A stretch of DNA of 31,580 nucleotides from Eshraghiella sp964405265 (GTDB lineage: Bacteria; Bacillota; Clostridia; Lachnospirales; Lachnospiraceae): the NCBI GenBank assembly GCA_964405265.1, contig CAYONC010000014.1, positions 1 to 31,580 on the forward strand, read 5' to 3'. Below are positions 8,266 to 16,726 of the stretch, piece after piece. The position numbers were made by a program, and so were the translations under genes. Below the pieces are notes generated by a model that was not told the DNA's origin, made no database searches, and was given only the letters and a program-made list of their open reading frames with translations. How positions within the stretch are numbered: position 1 is the first letter of the stretch; each line of letters begins with the position of its first letter.

Positions 8266-9038
8266 ATCCGGTGTCTTTGACGGTAAGCTTCGTACATTAT
8301 CACTGCCGACGAGACGGCGGCATTAAGTGATTCAAGGCTTCCCGACATTGGTATTTTTATAAGTCTGTCCGCCTTATCTGCAAGCTTTTCGGAAAGACCG
8401 TTTCCTTCGTTGCCAATCATTATCGCTGTTGGTGCTGTCATGTCTTCTTCAAAGTAATTATTATCCCCGTCAAGATGCGCCGCATACAGTCTGACGCCTC
8501 TCTCCCTCAGTATATCAGCAGTTTTGCATATATTGTCCGAATACATAAACGGCATTCTGAACAGTGAACCCATTGTTGATCTTATTGTCTTCGGGTTATA
8601 TATGTCAACCGTATCTCCTGACATAATTATACCGGTTGCCCCGGCTCCCTCGGCAGTTCTCATCATGGTTCCCAAATTCCCCGGATCCTGAATATTCTCA
8701 AGCATAAGTATTAATGGTACACGTTCCGCCGGAATAATGTCATCAATGGTATATTCAAGCATATTAGCAACAGCAAGAATCCCCTGAGGTGTCTTCGTAT
8801 CAGACATCTGTCCGTATACCCTATCAGATACCATTTCAAAAGCATAACTACTCAGCAGCTCCTTATTCGCATATGCAAAGCTCTCTGATGCATATATCTT
8901 AACAATCCGTTCTTTTGGAATTTCCATGAACATTTTAAGTCCTTCAGCCGCAAAAAGTCCGCAGCGTCTTCTTTCTCCGGACTTTTTCAGAAGATTTATG
9001 ATATTTTTAACCTGTGAATTACCTGTACTGGTTATCAA
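8262..9038 (-). CDS. SpoU/TrmH-family RNA 2'-O-methyltransferase
   Basis: This is an S-adenosylmethionine-dependent 2'-O-methyltransferase of the RlmB/TrmH type, acting on rRNA or tRNA; the target cannot be told from sequence alone. It starts at a TTG codon (9036-9038) seven bases after AAGGA. The 258 residues have an N-terminal RNA-binding domain (about 1-95). The knotted catalytic domain shows motif 1 ENIQDPGNLGTMMRTAEGAG (114-133, with Asn121 and Arg127), motif 2 MIGNEGNGLS (203-212) and motif 3 SLESLNAAVSSAV (229-241). It lies 10 bases after pfkA and is probably the last gene of the dnaE-pfkA unit. Confidence 0.93.
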   Translation of the reverse strand: MITSTGNSQVKNIINLLKKSGERRRCGLFAAEGLKMFMEIPKERIVKIYASESFAYANKELLSSYAFEMVSDRVYGQMSDTKTPQGILAVANMLEYTIDDIIPAERVPLILMLENIQDPGNLGTMMRTAEGAGATGIIMSGDTVDIYNPKTIRSTMGSLFRMPFMYSDNICKTADILRERGVRLYAAHLDGDNNYFEEDMTAPTAIMIGNEGNGLSEKLADKADRLIKIPMSGSLESLNAAVSSAVIMYEAYRQRHRI

Positions 9039-9048
9039 TTTCTATTCC

Positions 9049-10023
9049 TTATCTGCAAAGTAATTTGCTTACCTGATACATTTCTTCATCAACATCCTTA
9101 GTCATGGCAAGAGCTTCGTCTATATCATAATCAACAAACTTTCCATTGCTTTCCGCCACAACCCGGTTGGTCTTGCCTTCACACAAAAGCTCAACTGCCA
9201 TTGAACCCATCATTGAAGCATAGACACGGTCTTTACAGGTAGGGCTTCCTCCACGCTGCATATGGCCTAAAATTGTTGCACGTGTCTCAACACCGGTTGC
9301 TTCTTCAATTCTCTTCGCCATTGATGAAGAATGTCCTATTCCCTCTGCGTTGATAATGATATGGTGCTTCTTGCCCTTCTTCTTGTTAAGAATAATCTGT
9401 TCTATAATCTGTTCTTCATTATAATCATTCTTGCCCGGAATAAGAATATTCTCCGCACCATTGGCTATTCCGCACCAGAGTGCGATATGACCTGCCTGTC
9501 TTCCCATAACCTCTATTATCGAGCATCTCTCATGGGATGTGGATGTATCCCTTATCTTATCAATAGCCTGCATGGCGGTATTGATTGCCGTATCAAATCC
9601 GATTGTATATTCCGTACATGCTATATCAAGGTCTATCGTTCCCGGAACCGCAATGGTATTAATACCGAGACCTGCAAGCTTCTGTGCACCTCTGAATGAA
9701 CCGTCACCGCCAATGACTACAAGTCCGTCTATGCCATGCTTTCTGCATATCTCTGCACCCTTCTTCTGGTATTCTGCTTCCTTAAATTCAAGGCATCTTG
9801 CCGTATAAAGGATGGTTCCGCCCCTGTCAATCGTATCTGACACGCTTGTAGCATCCATATCAATAATTTCTTCATTAAGAAGTCCGTTATATCCTTTTAA
9901 AATACCTTTTACTCTTAATCCTTTAGCTAATGCAGTTCTGACAACGGCACGGGTTGCCGCATTCATTCCAGGTGCGTCTCCGCCGCTCGTAAGTACCGCA
10001 ATAGTATTAACAGCATTTGCCAT
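9049..10023 (-). CDS. pfkA: ATP-dependent 6-phosphofructokinase
   Basis: This enzyme phosphorylates fructose-6-phosphate to fructose-1,6-bisphosphate. The ATG at 10023 follows GGAGG by seven bases, giving 324 residues, and the longer reading has no such site. ATP-type residues are present: LTSGGDAPGMNAATRAV (11-27) and GGDGS (105-109), rather than the GGDDS of pyrophosphate enzymes. The catalytic Asp131 sits in PGTIDLDIACTEYT, where the common TIDND has become TIDLD. IEVMGRQAGHIA and the C-terminal HMQRGGSP are typical. It lies 53 bases after dnaE. Its product is the known activator of HprK in Firmicutes, and hprK is about 8 kb upstream. Confidence 0.95.
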   Translation of the reverse strand: MANAVNTIAVLTSGGDAPGMNAATRAVVRTALAKGLRVKGILKGYNGLLNEEIIDMDATSVSDTIDRGGTILYTARCLEFKEAEYQKKGAEICRKHGIDGLVVIGGDGSFRGAQKLAGLGINTIAVPGTIDLDIACTEYTIGFDTAINTAMQAIDKIRDTSTSHERCSIIEVMGRQAGHIALWCGIANGAENILIPGKNDYNEEQIIEQIILNKKKGKKHHIIINAEGIGHSSSMAKRIEEATGVETRATILGHMQRGGSPTCKDRVYASMMGSMAVELLCEGKTNRVVAESNGKFVDYDIDEALAMTKDVDEEMYQVSKLLCR

Positions 10024-10076
10024 TTCTCTACCTCCACTTTTTTCATCCATAATAGATAATTTTATGATAATTTATT

Positions 10077-13000
10077 CTATTTTTCAATAGCTTTTTCAAC
10101 TACTTTAATATTTTTTTCACCAAATTTCTCCGCCAGCAGTTCCGTCAGTTCACATCCGGCATTAACGGTCATTGTAAGCGGCAGTATTTTTTTTGCTTTT
10201 TCTGCTTCGCAGTATATTATTACGACATCTTTACCGTCAGATGCTTCAAGAATGGAATACAGCTCTTTTTCAGATTTTGTGTATGCATTCTTGTCCGGAA
10301 ACTTTATCCACAGTTCTCTCGGAATACCGTCGAAAGGAATTATTCTGTCACATATTATTTTCCCTCCGCTTTCTTCATCAATATTTACCCTGCCCGCTGC
10401 AAAGATTTTATTATCTTCGTGAAGATACTGTCTGAAGTCCGTATATGCTTTCGGAAACACCACTGCCTCAACCGAGCCGGTGTGATCCTCAAGCGTTATA
10501 AATGCCATGCTCTGTCCCTTACGTGTAATTTTGACATTCATGGCACTTATTATTCCTCCTGCCACAACCCTGTCATTGTCATGAACCCTTGCCCTGCCGG
10601 TATCTTCATCAATAATGAAATCCGCAGAGGTATTGGTTACATTCTTTCGTATAAGGTTCTCATAATCATCAAGCGGATGTCCGCTTACATATATTCCAAG
10701 TACCTCTTTTTCATATGCCAGAAGCTCTTCCTTTGAATATTCTCCCACATCAGGCACTGTTATTTCTTCCGGTTTTTCTCCCGCTTCAAATATGTCAAAC
10801 AAAGACATCTGTCCGCTTATGGATTCTTTTTTCTCCTGACTGACATTGTCCATTACGTCCGGATAAATAAGCATCATCTGCTTTCTCGTAAGTCCGAATC
10901 CGTCAAATGCTCCGGATTTTATGAAGCTTTCTACCGTCCGCTTATTGACCTCCCTGCCTGAAAGCCTTGTCACAAAATTTTTAATGTCCGTATAACGTCC
11001 GTTTTCATTCCTCTCCCTTATTATTGAATCAATTACCGGACGTCCAAGGCTCTTTATTGCAGAAAGACCGTATCGTATTCCTCCTTCCGAAACTGCAAAT
11101 ACACTGTCTCCTTCATTGATATCCGGAGGAAGAATGCTTATACCCATACGGCGGCAGGTCATGGTATATTGTGCAACCTTGCCGGCATTATCAAGCACGC
11201 TGGTCATAAGTGCCGCCATAAATTCCTGCGGATAATGGCACTTAAGGTATGCCGTCTGAAATGATACAAAAGCATAACATGCGGCATGTGATTTATTAAA
11301 TGCATATTTGGCAAAGTCCGTCATGGTATCATATATGTGTGATGCCGTTTTTTCCTGAATCCCGCGTGATATGCATCCCGGCACGCTCTCTTCTTCATTG
11401 CCGTATATGAAATTCTGTCTTTCTTTTTCCATTACGGACTGCTTCTTTTTCGACATGGCACGTCTTACAAGGTCACTTCGTCCCAGGGTATATCCTGCAA
11501 GCTCCCTTACAATCTGCATAACCTGTTCCTGATATACTATACATCCGTATGTTGCCTCTAAAATCGGAACAAGCTCCTCACATTCATAGCTTATATCCTC
11601 CGGATTATTTTTTCCCTTAATATATTGTGGTATAAAATCCATAGGTCCGGGTCTGTAAAGTGAAATTCCGGCAATCAGGTCCTCAATTCCGTCCGGTTTA
11701 AGTTCCTTCATGAAATTCTTCATTCCTGCACTTTCAAGCTGGAATACACCCTCCGTTTTTCCTGCGCCTATCATATCAAGGGTCTCGCGGTCTTCGTAAT
11801 TTATCCGGCTGATGTCAAATTCCGGATTTTTTTTGTTAATAAGCCTCTGGGCATTCTTTATAACGGTCAGCGTTCTTAGCCCGAGGAAGTCCATTTTAAG
11901 AAGGCCCAGTTCTTCTATTGTAGTCATTGTAAACTGAGTTGTTATCGTTCCGTCCGATGCCCTTGACAAAGGAACAAATTCATCAATGGGTTTTGAACCT
12001 ATCACAACTCCGGCGGCATGCATTGATGTATGCCTCGGAAGTCCTTCAAGCCGCATGCATATGTCAATGAGGTATTTTATTTCCGGATCACTTTCATATC
12101 TCTCACGAAATTCCCTGTTCATGTCAAGAGCTTTTAAAAGCGTTATCCCAAGCTCGTTCGGAATCATTTTGGACAGTGAATCAGTCAGTGCATACGGCAT
12201 GTCAAGTGCCCTTCCTACATCCTTAATGACACCTTTTGCTGCAAGTGTTCCAAACGTGACAATCTGTACAACTCTGTCCCTGCCATATTTGTTCATGACA
12301 TATTCTATTACCTCAGGACGTCTCTCATAGCAGAAATCAATATCGATATCCGGCATGGATACACGCTCAGGATTAAGAAACCTTTCAAAAATCAGGCTGT
12401 ATTTTATAGGATCAATATCCGTTATTTTAAGACAGTATGCCACTATGGAGCCTGCTGCCGAGCCTCTTCCCGGTCCCACTGCAATTCCGTTTTCCCTTGC
12501 ATAATTGATAAAATCCCACACAATCAGGAAATAATCCACATATCCCATTTTCTGTATTACGGAAAGCTCATAATCAAGACGTTCCGTTAAATATTCTGCT
12601 TCATTCCCATATCTGTCCGCTAATCCTTTTTCGCACAGATACCTGAGATAAGTTACGGAATCATATCCGTCCGGTACCCGGTATTGCGGAAGCTTAGTTA
12701 CTCCAAACTCAATTTCTACATTGCAGCGTTCTGCAATTTTGTGTGTATTTTCAATCGCCTCCGGTACATAAGAAAAAAGTTCCCTCATTTCTTCTTCAGA
12801 TTTCAGATAATACTGTCCGCCCTCATATCTCATTCTGTCCTCGTCGCTTACCTTGCGTCCCGTCTGTATGCACAAAAGTATGTCATGTGCCTCCACGTCA
12901 TCAGCATTCGTATAATGCACGTCATTAGTCGCAACAAGTTCTATGTCAAGTTCCCTGCTCATTCTCATGAGAAGTCTGTTCACTAACTTTTGTTCAGGTA

Positions 13001-13538
13001 TACCGTGATCCTGCATTTCAAGAAAATAATTTTCCCTGCCGAATATATCCATGTATTTCATTGCTGCATTGCAGGCTTCTTCATACAGATTTCTTGCAAG
13101 AAGTCTCTGCACTTCACCTGCAAGACATGCACTAAGGCATATGATTCCTTCTGAATATTCCCTTAGCACCTCGTAATCCACTCTCGGCTTGTAATAAAAC
13201 CCGTCCACAAAGCCCTTGGATACGATTTTCATAAGATTTGAATAGCCCTTATTATTCTCGGCAAGGAGAATCAGATGGTAATATCTGTCCTCTCCCGCTC
13301 CCTGCTCTTTGTCAAATCGTGAACCCGGTGCCACGTATACTTCACATCCGATTATCGGTTTTATTCCGTTATTTCTTGCGGCACGATAAAATTCAATTAC
13401 ACCATACATAACGCCGTGATCTGTAATTGCAATACTGTCCATTCCGAGCTCTGCCGCTCTTTTTGTCATCTCCGGTATTTTGCCCGATCCATCCAGAAGA
13501 CTGTATTCAGTATGTACATGTAAATGCGTAAATGCCAT
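10077..13538 (-). CDS. dnaE: DNA polymerase III alpha subunit, DnaE type
   Basis: This is a replicative C-family polymerase of 1153 residues. The N-terminal PHP domain has all nine metal ligands (His7, His9, Asp16, His41, Glu66, His88, Cys138, Asp206, His208). The palm holds GRGSAAGS and the catalytic aspartates in SMPDIDIDF (Asp399, Asp401), with a third in KMDFLGLRT (Asp550). A helix-hairpin-helix region precedes QMSLF (about residue 909), a likely sliding-clamp motif. An OB-fold follows (TRKGQSMAFITLED). It is DnaE rather than PolC because no embedded DEDD exonuclease is present; in Clostridia it usually acts beside PolC. The ATG follows CGGAGG. It is first in a unit with pfkA. Confidence 0.96.
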   Translation of the reverse strand: MAFTHLHVHTEYSLLDGSGKIPEMTKRAAELGMDSIAITDHGVMYGVIEFYRAARNNGIKPIIGCEVYVAPGSRFDKEQGAGEDRYYHLILLAENNKGYSNLMKIVSKGFVDGFYYKPRVDYEVLREYSEGIICLSACLAGEVQRLLARNLYEEACNAAMKYMDIFGRENYFLEMQDHGIPEQKLVNRLLMRMSRELDIELVATNDVHYTNADDVEAHDILLCIQTGRKVSDEDRMRYEGGQYYLKSEEEMRELFSYVPEAIENTHKIAERCNVEIEFGVTKLPQYRVPDGYDSVTYLRYLCEKGLADRYGNEAEYLTERLDYELSVIQKMGYVDYFLIVWDFINYARENGIAVGPGRGSAAGSIVAYCLKITDIDPIKYSLIFERFLNPERVSMPDIDIDFCYERRPEVIEYVMNKYGRDRVVQIVTFGTLAAKGVIKDVGRALDMPYALTDSLSKMIPNELGITLLKALDMNREFRERYESDPEIKYLIDICMRLEGLPRHTSMHAAGVVIGSKPIDEFVPLSRASDGTITTQFTMTTIEELGLLKMDFLGLRTLTVIKNAQRLINKKNPEFDISRINYEDRETLDMIGAGKTEGVFQLESAGMKNFMKELKPDGIEDLIAGISLYRPGPMDFIPQYIKGKNNPEDISYECEELVPILEATYGCIVYQEQVMQIVRELAGYTLGRSDLVRRAMSKKKQSVMEKERQNFIYGNEEESVPGCISRGIQEKTASHIYDTMTDFAKYAFNKSHAACYAFVSFQTAYLKCHYPQEFMAALMTSVLDNAGKVAQYTMTCRRMGISILPPDINEGDSVFAVSEGGIRYGLSAIKSLGRPVIDSIIRERNENGRYTDIKNFVTRLSGREVNKRTVESFIKSGAFDGFGLTRKQMMLIYPDVMDNVSQEKKESISGQMSLFDIFEAGEKPEEITVPDVGEYSKEELLAYEKEVLGIYVSGHPLDDYENLIRKNVTNTSADFIIDEDTGRARVHDNDRVVAGGIISAMNVKITRKGQSMAFITLEDHTGSVEAVVFPKAYTDFRQYLHEDNKIFAAGRVNIDEESGGKIICDRIIPFDGIPRELWIKFPDKNAYTKSEKELYSILEASDGKDVVIIYCEAEKAKKILPLTMTVNAGCELTELLAEKFGEKNIKVVEKAIEK

Positions 13539-13564
13539 ATTTGTGCCTCCGTTTCATTCAGTTT

Positions 13565-13593
13565 ATTATACCCTAAAAAAAGAGCCTCCGCAA
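13565..13593 (-). promoter_or_regulatory. Candidate promoter for dnaE inside a terminator
   Basis: On the minus strand, a perfect TATAAT (13565-13570) lies 17 bases after TTGCGG (13588-13593). The -35 matches only at TTG and falls in the loop and stem of the preceding terminator hairpin. The leader before the dnaE ATG would be about 20 bases. Confidence 0.6.
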
Positions 13594-13604
13594 CCGGAGA
13601 CTCT
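13575..13604 (-). terminator. Strong intrinsic terminator after the HPr-like gene
   Basis: On the minus strand, a 10-bp GC-rich stem (13595-13604 with 13581-13590, one G-U pair) with a four-base loop is followed by seven T residues. It lies just downstream of the HPr-like stop codon and ends the rapZ-whiA-HPr transcript. Confidence 0.9.
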
Positions 13605-13616
13605 CACGTGAACTAT

Positions 13617-13871
13617 TTATTTTGAACTCAGATATTTTTCAATCTCTGCAATGGCTTCCGCTTCATCCGTGCCCTCGGCACTCACCCTGACTTCCTCACC
13701 CATGTCAAGTCCGAGCGTCATCATGCCCATTATACTTTTGGCATTTACTTTCTTATTGCCTGCTTCAACATAAATGGAGCTTTCAAAATGACTTGCCACC
13801 TGTACAAATACGGCAACGGGTCTTGCCTCCAATCCTGTAGATATCTGAATTTTAATATTCCTGGTTACCAT
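13617..13871 (-). CDS. Crh-like HPr protein lacking catalytic His15
   Basis: The 84 residues have a full HPr fold. The PTS active-site His15 is replaced by Glu (GLEARPVA, codon GAG at 13827-13829), so transfer of phosphate from PEP through His15 is not possible. The regulatory Ser46 is kept (NAKSIMGMM), with the surrounding HprK target surface. Bacillus Crh has Gln at position 15 and shares GL-x-ARP-x-A-x-FVQ and KKVNAKSIMG, so this is best read as a Crh-like cofactor for CcpA-type catabolite control. It sits 12 bases after whiA, the same order as whiA-crh in Bacillus, and hprK lies in the same region. A strong AGGAGG precedes the ATG. A normal ptsH should exist elsewhere if the PTS is active. 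Confidence 0.92.
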   Translation of the reverse strand: MVTRNIKIQISTGLEARPVAVFVQVASHFESSIYVEAGNKKVNAKSIMGMMTLGLDMGEEVRVSAEGTDEAEAIAEIEKYLSSK

Positions 13872-13883
13872 CAGTATTTCCTC

Positions 13884-14843
13884 CTAAATTTCCGTTCCGT
13901 TTTTCTTCCTGAGTTCATCCGCTATTCTGCTGATTTTTCTCAGGCGGTGATTAACACATGATTTTCCAACCGGTACGGATAATCGTTCACCTATATCCTT
14001 CAGTGATATTTCTGTATGCTGCAGCCGCAGCTCAGCAATTTCCGAAAGATTCTCTTCCAAATAGTCTAAACCCACCTTGTCCCTTATATATTCGATATCC
14101 TCTATCTGTTTTACCGCTGCATTAACGGTTTTGGAAAGATTCGCCATTTCACAGTTAAATTTTCTGTTGACTGAATTTCTGACCTCTTTCACAACCCTGA
14201 TATTTTCCAGCTCCATAAGGGAAAGTCTTGCTTCCATAACATTAAGCATGTCAACTATCATGGCACCCTCTTTCAGATATACCACATATGCATTGCGTCT
14301 TTCAATTATTTTTCCTTCAAGACCGTACGCTTTCATAGTATCTGCCATCTGCACCGCTTTATTCCTTCCGGACAAAACCATTTCCAGATGATAGGATTTT
14401 TCCGGGTCGCTTATCGAGCCTCCGGCAAGAAATGCTCCTCTTAAAAAAGCTCTTTTACAGCACAGACTGTTTATTCCGACCATGCCCGTAAGGGCAAAAT
14501 CGCTGTTAAAGCTGCCGTCGGTATCCATTAACCTTGTCGCAAGAAGAATTTTTTCGGCCGTATCATGATTAGCCACTGCCATTATATATGTCATGGTCCC
14601 GCTTTCGCGGTTATATCGTATACCGCATTCCGCATCATGCGAAAAAGCTCTTTTTATCAGATTACGGCACTTCATAACTACTGCACCGTTTTCTGACACA
14701 AGCTTAATCTTCAGTCTTCCGCCGTGACCTGCGGCAATGCTCCCCGACACGCTTAAAATTGCTGCGATTTCAGCTATCTGGCAATGTCGTGCAGCGGGAT
14801 ATACACCCGCAAGCTCATCCTTAACCCGGTGAGAAAAAGACAT
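13884..14843 (-). CDS. whiA: Sporulation/division regulator WhiA
   Basis: WhiA is a DNA-binding protein combining a degenerate LAGLIDADG homing-endonuclease fold with a C-terminal helix-turn-helix. In Actinobacteria it controls sporulation, and in Bacillus it affects cell division and chromosome segregation. The 319 residues start with the typical MSFSHRVKDELA. The homing-endonuclease-like part includes KRAFLRGAFLAGGSISDPEKSYHLE (about 130-155). The C-terminal HTH region has LRLQHTEISLKDIGERLSVPVGKSCVNHRLRK (about 272-303). It starts after AGGAGG, 14 bases after rapZ. The yvcK gene that usually separates rapZ and whiA in Bacillus is not here. Confidence 0.95.
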   Translation of the reverse strand: MSFSHRVKDELAGVYPAARHCQIAEIAAILSVSGSIAAGHGGRLKIKLVSENGAVVMKCRNLIKRAFSHDAECGIRYNRESGTMTYIMAVANHDTAEKILLATRLMDTDGSFNSDFALTGMVGINSLCCKRAFLRGAFLAGGSISDPEKSYHLEMVLSGRNKAVQMADTMKAYGLEGKIIERRNAYVVYLKEGAMIVDMLNVMEARLSLMELENIRVVKEVRNSVNRKFNCEMANLSKTVNAAVKQIEDIEYIRDKVGLDYLEENLSEIAELRLQHTEISLKDIGERLSVPVGKSCVNHRLRKISRIADELRKKNGTEI

Positions 14844-14857
14844 TTTAATGTCCTCCT

Positions 14858-15730
14858 CTATTTTTTTCTTATGCTGTCAAGTCCTATATCCCGGTGTTCC
14901 ACCTTAATGCCATAGCTTCCTTCCTGAAGCCTGTTGAAAAGCTCATTTGCAATGGTAACCGATCTGTGTCTACCGCCGGTACATCCGATTCCGATTACAA
15001 GCCGGTTTTTACCTTCCGCAACATAGTTCGGTATCAGAAAACTTATCATGTCAGAAAGCTTGCTAAGAAATTCTTCCGTTTCGGGGAATCCCATAACATA
15101 ATCATGTACGGAAGCATCATTTCCCGTAAGCATACGGAGTCCGTCAATATAATAAGGATTCGGCAGGAAACGAACATCAAATACAAGATCCGCATCCTCC
15201 GGTATTCCGTATTTAAATCCGAATGACAATATCGTAACCATGAGGCTTGTGAACTTCTCATCTTCAACAAAAATCTTCTCAAGCTCCTGTTTAAGCTCTC
15301 TTGTGAGCAGTGTACTTGTATCAATTATAAAATCGGCTTTTTCTTTAAGGAAGGCGATTTCTTTCCTCTCCTGCAGAATACCTTCCATTATTCTGTGTTC
15401 TCCTGCAAGAGGATGGTTGCGCCTTGTCTCCTTATATCTCTTGACAAGAACCTCGTCCTCCGCTTCAAGAAAAAGAATTTCGTATTCATAATTTTTTTCA
15501 TCCATCGAAGAAAGGACTGCCAGGAGACTGCCGAAATTCTCACCTACACGCACATCCACACATATGGCAACATTGGAGATATTTCTTTCACTGGTTACGG
15601 TAAGTTCCACAAATTTAAGAACAAGCTCCACAGGCAGATTATCAACACAATAATATCCGGCATCTTCAAGAAACTTCAATGCCGTTCTCTTACCCGCTCC
15701 GGACATTCCGGTGACAAATACAATCCTCAT
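14858..15730 (-). CDS. rapZ: RapZ/YvcJ P-loop nucleotide-binding protein
   Basis: In Enterobacteria RapZ is an RNA-binding adaptor controlling GlmS levels, and in Bacillus YvcJ is a GTPase/ATPase linked to competence. The ATG at 15730 (290 residues) has AAGGAG seven bases upstream; the in-frame ATG six bases earlier has almost no spacing. The P-loop is GMSGAGKRT (8-16), where Arg15 stands in place of the usual Ser/Thr next to Lys. The segment GYYCVDNLPVEL (near 26-37) is family-typical. The C-terminal domain has GIGCTGGRHRSV (about 244-255), the conserved feature of the RNA- and metabolite-binding half. It starts its own unit with whiA and the HPr-like gene. Confidence 0.93.
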   Translation of the reverse strand: MRIVFVTGMSGAGKRTALKFLEDAGYYCVDNLPVELVLKFVELTVTSERNISNVAICVDVRVGENFGSLLAVLSSMDEKNYEYEILFLEAEDEVLVKRYKETRRNHPLAGEHRIMEGILQERKEIAFLKEKADFIIDTSTLLTRELKQELEKIFVEDEKFTSLMVTILSFGFKYGIPEDADLVFDVRFLPNPYYIDGLRMLTGNDASVHDYVMGFPETEEFLSKLSDMISFLIPNYVAEGKNRLVIGIGCTGGRHRSVTIANELFNRLQEGSYGIKVEHRDIGLDSIRKK

Positions 15731-15768
15731 AGCCATTCTCCTTCTTATGGGACCCGGCAACAAACTCT

Positions 15769-15798
15769 ATTATTACAACATCCCATTCTTTTCGTCAA
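15769..15798 (-). promoter_or_regulatory. Promoter for rapZ-whiA-HPr
   Basis: On the minus strand, TTGACG (15793-15798, five of six matches) stands 18 bases before AATAAT (15769-15774, five of six). It sits in the 69-base gap after murB. No terminator is visible there, so this is probably an internal promoter added to readthrough from the ftsH unit. Confidence 0.65.
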
Positions 15799-15799
15799 G

Positions 15800-16711
15800 T
15801 TATTTTATAAAATTACCTATAATTCTAACTTCAGGTTCAAGAACAATTCCTGAATTGTTTTTTACGGTTTCGGTAACAAGGTTAATTGTGGCGTACACAT
15901 CCTGCGCCGTCGCATTGCCGCGATTAATCACAAATCCGGCATGCTTTTCAGATACACAGGCATCTCCTATTCCCTTTCCTTTGAGACCTGCTGCCTCAAT
16001 CAGTGCTCCTGCATAATTTCCTTCCGGCCTCTTAAACGTACTTCCGGCACTTGGAAATTCTAATGGTTGTTTTTCCATTCTCCGCTTTGAAAAGTCACTC
16101 ATTTTTTCCTGAATTTTTTCTCTGCTGCCGGGTTCAAGTCCGAATTCCGTCTCCGTAATAATATAACCGCCTTCCGAAAAAACACTTCTTCTGTATGACA
16201 TTTTCATTTCCGTACTGTATATGGTGCATATATCACCATTTCCGTCCACGGCGGTTACCCTCTTAATTACGTCCTTAATTTCACCGCCATATGCTCCGGC
16301 ATTCATTACACAGGCTCCGCCCGCCGTTCCCGGTATACCTGCCGCAAATTCAAAACCTGCAAGACCGTTTTTCAGTGCCTGTGATGCTATTGATGAAAGC
16401 ATTGCACCCGCTCCTGCAGTTATCCGTTTTCCGTTTACCGATATGCCTGACATGTTCTTTCCGATACAGATTATCATTCCGTCATATCCTTCATCCGATA
16501 TAAGCAGATTGCTGCCGTTTCCAGTCACATAATATGATATACCGGCTTTTACAGCCAATTTCACGATTGCCGCAACCTGTTCGGTATTCTCCGGCGTGAC
16601 AAAATATTTTGCCGGTCCTCCCGTCCTAAGTGTTGTATGTCCGGCCATTGGCTCATTGCAGATTATGTTTTTTTTGTCCGTAATCTGTTCAAGTTCCGAT
16701 AAAAATACCAT
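15800..16711 (-). CDS. murB: UDP-N-acetylenolpyruvoylglucosamine reductase
   Basis: This FAD enzyme reduces UDP-GlcNAc-enolpyruvate to UDP-MurNAc with NADPH, the second committed step of peptidoglycan precursor synthesis. The 303 residues contain the FAD-binding segments YYVTGNGSNLLI (60-71) and AAGIPGTAGGACVMNAGAYG (123-142). The proton-donating Ser224 lies in PSAGSTFKRP. The C-terminal Glu is in VLEPEVRIIG. The short PSAGS form without the extra type I loop fits type II MurB of Gram-positive bacteria. The ATG follows AGGAG. It lies 15 bases after the glucokinase gene. Confidence 0.96.
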   Translation of the reverse strand: MVFLSELEQITDKKNIICNEPMAGHTTLRTGGPAKYFVTPENTEQVAAIVKLAVKAGISYYVTGNGSNLLISDEGYDGMIICIGKNMSGISVNGKRITAGAGAMLSSIASQALKNGLAGFEFAAGIPGTAGGACVMNAGAYGGEIKDVIKRVTAVDGNGDICTIYSTEMKMSYRRSVFSEGGYIITETEFGLEPGSREKIQEKMSDFSKRRMEKQPLEFPSAGSTFKRPEGNYAGALIEAAGLKGKGIGDACVSEKHAGFVINRGNATAQDVYATINLVTETVKNNSGIVLEPEVRIIGNFIK

Positions 16712-16726
16712 AATTTTCTCCTGCCG

